DNA from: a virus
Strand: one strand, 5' to 3'
DNA: 24,607 bases
IMG/VR virus record: IMGVR_UViG_3300022225_000005
Span: 1-24,607 of that record
The position numbers and the translations under genes were made by a program. The stretch's first letter is position 1. Every line of letters starts with the position of its first letter. Shown here piece after piece: positions 20,560 through 24,607 of the stretch. The notes under the pieces were generated by a model that was not told the origin of the DNA, did no database searches, and saw only the letters and a list, made by a program, of their open reading frames with translations.

Positions 20560-21300
20560 TTACCAAAATTTATTTTCAGGTTTCGCTTGTTTATTGTATA
20601 TAAATAAACGTTCAATTGGCCTATGTGTAATACGTGTGCTCATTGAATTAGTTACATTTCTCTCCCATATACAAACAAAATCAACAGGTGCTTGATATTC
20701 ACTTATGAAAACCTTATGGCCTTTATCACTCATAACTCTACACCATTCCCAAAACTTATCATAATCAAATTCCTTAGATGTTGTATAGTTTGTTGTGTCC
20801 TTGTATGGTATATCACAATAAATAATACTATTATCTGGTATATTCAAGTTTTCATAACTTGAATGTACAAATTTTGTATCGAATAATTTAGGTATTTGTT
20901 TTTTAGTATTCCGTATTTGCTCGCTGATGTAATCACGTTTAGAGGTTTTACCACCATAACCACCATCAAAAAACTTACCATTAAATGAACCCATCCATCC
21001 TACCCAACCTTTCATAAAATCATCATACTCAATACTAGTTCCATTATCATATTCCAATTTTACCTTTGAATACAATTCCCTTGATATCACATGAGGGCGT
21101 TCGTGGTTGTTCTGTAATCCAGACCACATTGCAATCACATACTTATTTAGATCAGCACCAATACGATTACCTTTAACTTTATCAATCATATTACAACCAC
21201 CTACAAATGGTTCAACATACCACTGATTAATAGTTCTTTCACGTAATACGATTGGTAATATATATTTCGCAATCTTACGTTTGCTGCCCATGTATTTCAT
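20560..21300 (-). CDS. dam: Dam-like D12-class N6-adenine DNA methyltransferase
   Basis: A 246-aa protein. The N-terminal YMGSKRKIAKYI (3-14) is the D12-class AdoMet-binding start, FVGGCNMID (32-40) is motif I, and IIYCDIPYKDTTNY (159-172) is motif IV with DIPY instead of the usual DPPY, a variant I recall in phage members. Length is close to T4 Dam (259). It would methylate adenine in a short recognition site, probably to protect phage DNA. Specificity cannot be read. It starts 2 nt after the stop of the helicase C-terminal gene and runs directly into the TSPPY methyltransferase, forming one unit. Confidence 0.87.
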   Translation of the reverse strand: MKYMGSKRKIAKYILPIVLRERTINQWYVEPFVGGCNMIDKVKGNRIGADLNKYVIAMWSGLQNNHERPHVISRELYSKVKLEYDNGTSIEYDDFMKGWVGWMGSFNGKFFDGGYGGKTSKRDYISEQIRNTKKQIPKLFDTKFVHSSYENLNIPDNSIIYCDIPYKDTTNYTTSKEFDYDKFWEWCRVMSDKGHKVFISEYQAPVDFVCIWERNVTNSMSTRITHRPIERLFIYNKQAKPENKFW

Positions 21301-21302
21301 AA

Positions 21303-21761
21303 TTATCTCATTGTGTCTAAATATTTTTTGTGCAGTAACTCTTTCTGTACGAGTTTCCCACTTGATGCCTCTTTTGATGATAGAATACCGGCCGGTGTGT
21401 TACCATCATATATCTCAATAAACCCAGTATTTGTATCCATTTTACATGGAAACGTAATACCATCGGGGCCAAATCTGTTTTTCATAATGTGAGCTCTCGC
21501 GGTATTGTTAACCTTATCAGCTGTTTTTCTACTCCAACTCATAATAAAGTCGGCATTCATTACTTTTGCATATGAATCTGCTATTTTATCAGCCTCGATT
21601 ACCTCTGAATCAATTGCCGAATTATGAGTATATACATCATTTGCGTAAAACATATGGGTATCTTCTACTGTTATATCTACTGTTTCTCGTTCACCGATTA
21701 ACTCTATGGATACAATTTCATCCATTATAAAGTCTTTTGGGGTTAAGTTATGTTGTTTCAT
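21303..21761 (-). CDS. 41: gp41-type replicative helicase, C-terminal fragment with C-intein
   Basis: A 152-aa protein. Residues 1-47 form a C-terminal split intein ending YANDVYTHN. Ser48 begins the helicase continuation SAIDSEVIEADKIADSYAK, MNADFIMSWSRK, with ARAHIMKNRFGPDG (the F-G-P-D-G segment of T4 gp41) and the polypeptide C-terminus. Its ATG lies inside the last codons of the Vsr-like endonuclease (14-nt overlap). By family knowledge the helicase is hexameric, travels 5'-3' on the lagging strand and works with primase. Without trans-splicing this piece lacks the P-loop and Walker B. Confidence 0.9.
   Translation of the reverse strand: MKQHNLTPKDFIMDEIVSIELIGERETVDITVEDTHMFYANDVYTHNSAIDSEVIEADKIADSYAKVMNADFIMSWSRKTADKVNNTARAHIMKNRFGPDGITFPCKMDTNTGFIEIYDGNTPAGILSSKEASSGKLVQKELLHKKYLDTMR
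21621..21761 (-). mobile_element. helicase split intein 2, C-terminal half (47 aa)
   Basis: MKQHNLTPKDFIMDEIVSIE, then a block F-like ETVDITVEDTHMFYAND and terminal THN before Ser48. Length and pattern closely resemble the gp41-8/gp41-1 C-halves known from marine metagenomes. Confidence 0.88.
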
Positions 21762-23004
21762 TTATAAAATTTATGCATATGTTTATAATTTGTTCTTTGT
21801 CTTTTTTGTAATCTGATTCCCAGATTATTAATACTTCGTAACCATGTGATTCCAACCAATCTATTCGTTTTTTATCATTGTCCCACAACTCTTCTGCTAT
21901 TACATGATTATTTGGATGTGTTAATATTTCATTCTTTTTGTATTGTTTAGGATTTGCGTGCCAAAAATCACCGTTAAATTCTATTATTTTATTACCACAT
22001 TTGAAGTCTACTTGAATATATGAATCAATATTAGTTACAAACTTACATTCTTCGTTTAACTCTGCAAATTTAATTTTTTGTTGGAGTTCATCGGATAATG
22101 CAACTGATACGTTCCAGAATAATTCTTGTGATATTTTACTATATACCTCTGGTTTGGAATTTAACCACGGACCCATCCGTTTAATATATTCATTACGTGC
22201 TAGTTTGCTACCATACCGTTCAACAAAATATGGATATGTGTTTATGTACGATTGACGTTTACAAAATAATTCATATCGTTCTTTACCAATTTCATCACCA
22301 TATCTATTAACAAATGAATCCAATGAAGTATTATTTTTTAATTTATGACACATTTTAGTTCCGATAACTTCACCGAATTCATCAATGTATCGTTGTAATG
22401 ATACCATATAGCTCTGACGTTTATTCCTAATATTCCATCGTTTATACCCATCTTCTATACCATGTCGTTCCTGATATTCTTCTAAGGTTCTGCCATTTTT
22501 CCATCTTTTATTCTTGAAGTTTTCCCTTTGTGTGTTTAGTTTTTTTGTTAATGTTTCCTGCCATTTTTGTTTACCTAGTAACTCGCCGTATTTTTCTACA
22601 AAACGTTGCTCTGAAAAGCTAACCTTTGATGTACATAACTCTTGCCATTTTTGTTTCCCGTATTTCTTAACATATGTATTTTTACTCACCGAGTTCTTAA
22701 ATGTATTAATACGTTCTGTGTGTAATTGTGTGCCCACTACATCACCATACCTACCAATATAACTATTTAACGTTATACTATCCCGTTTAAATTGTTTACT
22801 ATTATGTATCAGCGTTACCCAGTCATCACCTACATTATATTTAATTAATGATGTAATCTGTAATGCCTTGTTTTGAATTTCACGTTTAGTAAATTGTATT
22901 ACAATTTTATTTAGTTGCTCTACGATATTATCCGTTATCTTTTCAAATTCATTAAAAGGTTTTATTCTTAAAATATGTTCCGCGTTTTTATAATATAATT
23001 CCAT
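21748..23004 (-). CDS. Vsr-like (EDxHD) homing endonuclease between the halves of split intein 2
   Basis: A 418-aa protein. Residues 80-290 contain repeated units of the type RFVEKYGELLGKQKWQE (repeated F-x-x-x-Y-G-x-x-x-G-x-x-x-W/Y), probably DNA-reading modules. The C-terminal 110 residues form a Vsr-like nuclease: YIQVDFKCGNKIIEFNGDFW-HA, with Asp333, Glu342, Asp346 and His349 as the E-D-x-H-D-type active site, then LWDNDKKRIDWLESHGYEV and LIIWESDY. This is the endonuclease family described for fractured genes (I-Bth0305I-like). It sits exactly between the two halves of the helicase's second split intein and its 3' end overlaps the downstream piece. It likely cleaves uninterrupted helicase genes. 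Confidence 0.9.
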   Translation of the reverse strand: MELYYKNAEHILRIKPFNEFEKITDNIVEQLNKIVIQFTKREIQNKALQITSLIKYNVGDDWVTLIHNSKQFKRDSITLNSYIGRYGDVVGTQLHTERINTFKNSVSKNTYVKKYGKQKWQELCTSKVSFSEQRFVEKYGELLGKQKWQETLTKKLNTQRENFKNKRWKNGRTLEEYQERHGIEDGYKRWNIRNKRQSYMVSLQRYIDEFGEVIGTKMCHKLKNNTSLDSFVNRYGDEIGKERYELFCKRQSYINTYPYFVERYGSKLARNEYIKRMGPWLNSKPEVYSKISQELFWNVSVALSDELQQKIKFAELNEECKFVTNIDSYIQVDFKCGNKIIEFNGDFWHANPKQYKKNEILTHPNNHVIAEELWDNDKKRIDWLESHGYEVLIIWESDYKKDKEQIINICINFINETT

Positions 23005-23017
23005 AGTATCTCTTTAT

Positions 23018-23044
23018 TATAAATATAATATTTTTATAAAAAAC
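23018..23044 (-). promoter_or_regulatory. GTTTTTT-N10-TATATTTATA element before the Vsr-like endonuclease
   Basis: On the coding strand GTTTTTT, ATAAAAATAT, TATATTTATA, ending 13 nt before ATG 23004. The same arrangement precedes the 59-aa ORF (5242-5268). It would let the endonuclease be expressed independently of the helicase. Confidence 0.5.
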
Positions 23045-23067
23045 GGAACGAATACACAAACTTTTTA

Positions 23068-24183
23068 TTATTTTTTTGTAAATAATTTGTCGCCAACTTT
23101 TAATCCACTTTCCAATGATTTAAGTTTTCCGTATTTAACAGGAAATTCATGACGTAATGAACATTTTATTGTTTTTCCGCTTTTTAATTTAATTTCGTAC
23201 ACCGGTTGTTCTTCAATTGGAAATACATGGGTAACTTCCTTATAACCGTTATGGGTTAATATTTCATCACCGTTTTTAATTTTACCTATCTCAACTTTAC
23301 CACGTTTTGTATCAACTAATTCAGAAATTTCACAACATCTATTTGTCTGGCTGGCAGTCCAAACTGGTACACCTATCTCACCACTTAATCCACGTAATTC
23401 TATATACACACCACCTTGTTCTTGGTATGTTGAATCTGATTTGTTTGTGTGTGATAACAATAAATCAGCATAATCAATAATTACCAAATCTGGTTTATTA
23501 CCAGTCATTGTTAATTTCTCGATATGTTGTTGTATGCTTCTCGTTGAAATTCCTTTTGGTGGAAAATACTTAATCTGTAAATGACCCTTTAGTGATGATA
23601 TCTTATCTTGAACAATTTGAGCCTTATCTGGATCCTTTAATTCATTCGATGGTATTTGTGTAAACACGGTATCATATCTCATACCAACATAATGTTCGGA
23701 TAATTCTAATGAATAATGAGCCACATTCAAACCTTGTAATACAGCATATGCACCAATTGCCGTTAAAATCCATGTATTATGTGATAATATTCCATTTGCA
23801 TAAAAACAATGAACTTTATCAACCATCAAATCATATAATATTTTCTCTTTACCTTCATGAATTTTTCTAATTTTAGTAGTACCAGTTTCAGTTTCAATAA
23901 TATCAGTCTCAATATTAATATCTCTGACCTCCGTCCATTCGCCATTTACTTTTAACTTATGTTCCCACCCACATTCAAGTGTTCTGTTATTAGTAAAATA
24001 TAATCTAATGGATGTCTGTTTTATAGTTCTACACACTGATGGTATTTTGTGATACCCATATGGAGTCTTAACCCTAACATCGTGTATTAAATCTTGAAAA
24101 TGGTTTTCTACGTGTGGTATTTCGTTTAACTCAAAAAATTTATCAACTTTTATTGTTTCCCGTTTTTTACGAGTCTGTATCAT
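23068..24183 (-). CDS. 41: gp41-type helicase, middle fragment flanked by two intein halves
   Basis: A 371-aa protein of three parts: C-half of intein 1 (1-136, ending GILSHN), helicase core (137-282) and N-half of intein 2 (283-371). The core starts TWILTAIGAYAVLQGLNVAH, where Thr137 completes the Walker A GVGKT once joined to the upstream piece. It continues YSLELSEHYVGMRYD (the S-x-E-M motif of DnaB/gp41), Walker B DLVIIDYADLLL (232-243) and WTASQTNR (275-282). To enter a working helicase it must undergo two trans-splicing reactions, one at each end. The start ATG overlaps the 3' end of the endonuclease stub by 17 nt. Confidence 0.92.
   Translation of the reverse strand: MIQTRKKRETIKVDKFFELNEIPHVENHFQDLIHDVRVKTPYGYHKIPSVCRTIKQTSIRLYFTNNRTLECGWEHKLKVNGEWTEVRDINIETDIIETETGTTKIRKIHEGKEKILYDLMVDKVHCFYANGILSHNTWILTAIGAYAVLQGLNVAHYSLELSEHYVGMRYDTVFTQIPSNELKDPDKAQIVQDKISSLKGHLQIKYFPPKGISTRSIQQHIEKLTMTGNKPDLVIIDYADLLLSHTNKSDSTYQEQGGVYIELRGLSGEIGVPVWTASQTNRCCEISELVDTKRGKVEIGKIKNGDEILTHNGYKEVTHVFPIEEQPVYEIKLKSGKTIKCSLRHEFPVKYGKLKSLESGLKVGDKLFTKK
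23071..23337 (-). mobile_element. helicase split intein 2, N-terminal half (89 aa)
   Basis: It starts at the first Cys of NRCCEIS (Cys283). The 24-residue distance from this Cys to the Gly-Asp of IKNGD equals that in gp41-8. PVYEIKLKSGKTIKCSLRHE is block B with the S-x-x-H histidine, and it ends LKVGDKLFTKK. It is near the gp41-8 N-half length of 88, with the same SGLKVGD end. Insertion point SQTNR|S. Confidence 0.9.
23776..24183 (-). mobile_element. helicase split intein 1, large C-terminal half (136 aa) carrying blocks B, F and G
   Basis: VKTPYGYHKIPSV and RTLECGWEHKLKVNGEW (block B, with the E-H histidine) lie on this half, followed by KEKILYDLMVDKVHCFYANG and ILSHN. Block order and length resemble the C-fragments of atypically split inteins such as AceL-TerL. 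The break therefore lies between blocks A and B rather than near block F. The +1 residue is Thr137, the Walker A Thr. Confidence 0.85.
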
Positions 24184-24364
24184 TTAAGTATTCTTTTATA
24201 ACATTCATAACATTTTTTTTATCATCGGTATATTCATTCTCCCATATAACCAATACATCATATCCAATTTCCTTTAGATAATTAATTTTTTGTAAATCAT
24301 ATTCTCTAATTTCATATACCGGTTTACGTATAGTCGGGTGTATATCATTATCATCAAACACCAC
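24167..24364 (-). pseudogene. C-terminal stub of a Vsr-like homing endonuclease between halves of split intein 1
   Basis: A 65-codon frame with only a GTG near its start, directly preceded by a stop. Residues 20-62 (YDLQKINYLKEIGYDVLVIW, then ENEYTDDKKNVMNVIKEYL) align with the last 45 or so residues of the 418-aa Vsr-like enzyme (KKRIDWLESHGYEVLIIWES and following). The catalytic E-x-x-x-D-x-x-H region is missing, so it should be inactive. It overlaps the N-half gene by 11 nt and the next gene by 17 nt. It marks a once-complete endonuclease inserted in the intein and then deleted. Confidence 0.75.
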
Positions 24365-24607
24365 TTAGTTCTATCAATTTTCTAGCCTCACTTGCTGTTA
24401 GTTCAACATCATAGCCTAATTGAATTTTATCCCATGGTTTACACCATATAACAAATCCGTTTTTCAATTCGAATCCAATTTCATCGTATTCAATATCAAT
24501 TTCAGTATCACCCCCAACGCATTTACCTACACCACTTGGTGCAACCACAACTGCGAGTTCACCACCAGATAACCCACCATCCATTAAATCGGTGATAACA
24601 TCCCACG
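24354..24607 (-). CDS. 41: gp41-type helicase, N-terminal fragment ending in N-intein, partial at right edge
   Basis: The frame is open to the window edge. The visible part reads WDVITDLMDGGLSGGELAVV, then VAPSGVGK, the first half of the Walker A loop of a DnaB/gp41 helicase (compare T4 GGVNVGKS). Cys at 24519-24521 starts the intein and the chain stops 54 codons later. The N-terminal domain of the helicase lies outside the window. An apparent internal ATG at 24584 is not the start. The piece cannot bind ATP until spliced to the fragment at 23068-24183. Confidence 0.9.
   Translation of the reverse strand, partial: WDVITDLMDGGLSGGELAVVVAPSGVGKCVGGDTEIDIEYDEIGFELKNGFVIWCKPWDKIQLGYDVELTASEARKLIELSGV
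24357..24521 (-). mobile_element. helicase split intein 1, short N-terminal half (55 aa)
   Basis: It begins CVGGDTEIDIEYDEIG, a block A of the C-V-x-G-D-T type seen in AceL-TerL-like inteins, and ends EARKLIELSGV. There is no block B. The middle (GFVIWCKPWDKIQLGYDVEL) has no clear counterpart and may be an extra insertion, since known atypical N-halves are shorter. Insertion point GVGK|T in Walker A. Confidence 0.82.

Overview
This window looks like the replication, nucleotide-metabolism and DNA-modification region of a large, AT-rich, T4-type tailed phage. Every supported gene lies on the minus strand, so the cluster is transcribed from high to low coordinates. The genes are tightly packed, often with 1-20 nt overlaps. 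The replication genes are T4-like: a gp41-type replicative helicase and a gp43-type family B DNA polymerase. The host is probably in Bacteroidota (inference). Several genes are preceded by the pattern TTAGGA, exactly 18 nt, then TAnnTTTR. This resembles the Bacteroidota -33/-7 (TAnnTTTG) promoter, and start codons mostly lack Shine-Dalgarno sequences. A small histone-H1-like protein fits the same picture.

Right end (24607-21303): a gp41-type helicase gene broken into three separately translated pieces by two split inteins. The first intein sits inside the Walker A motif (GVGK|T) and has an unusual break, between blocks A and B. The ORF between its halves is only the C-terminal stub of a Vsr-like homing endonuclease. 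The second sits at SQTNR|S, resembles the gp41-1/gp41-8 split-intein family, and its halves flank an apparently intact 418-aa Vsr-like endonuclease. This is the 'fractured gene' arrangement first reported from marine metagenomes.

21300-19245: a Dam-like D12 methyltransferase, a TSPPY methyltransferase and an H1-like protein. 19203-15577: a GIY-YIG endonuclease, then an adenosylcobalamin-dependent (class II, NrdJ-type) ribonucleotide reductase. NrdJ is broken by a third split intein (KPAG|T), whose halves are on genes overlapping by 4 nt with nothing between them. Two small homing-endonuclease DNA-binding fragments follow.

15489-10140: a 120-aa unknown, a 1240-aa helicase-methyltransferase fusion, a short N6-methyltransferase-like protein and an HD hydrolase. 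10138-4169: AsnB-type asparagine synthetase, a GNAT acetyltransferase, a GIY-YIG protein embedded in about eight protein repeats, a second TSPPY methyltransferase, small ORFs with endonuclease debris, and a NADAR protein.

4127-1: the DNA polymerase, split by an HNH endonuclease gene and ending again before motif C. The motif C/thumb piece is not in the window. Small ORFs, an endonuclease remnant and a left-edge KYG-repeat protein related to the Vsr-like endonuclease follow.

Together the window shows a replisome and dNTP supply whose three core enzymes (helicase, RNR, polymerase) are all in pieces because of homing endonucleases and inteins. They are embedded with five methyltransferase-type proteins and possible counter-defence enzymes. 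I see no tRNA, rRNA, CRISPR array or insertion sequence.
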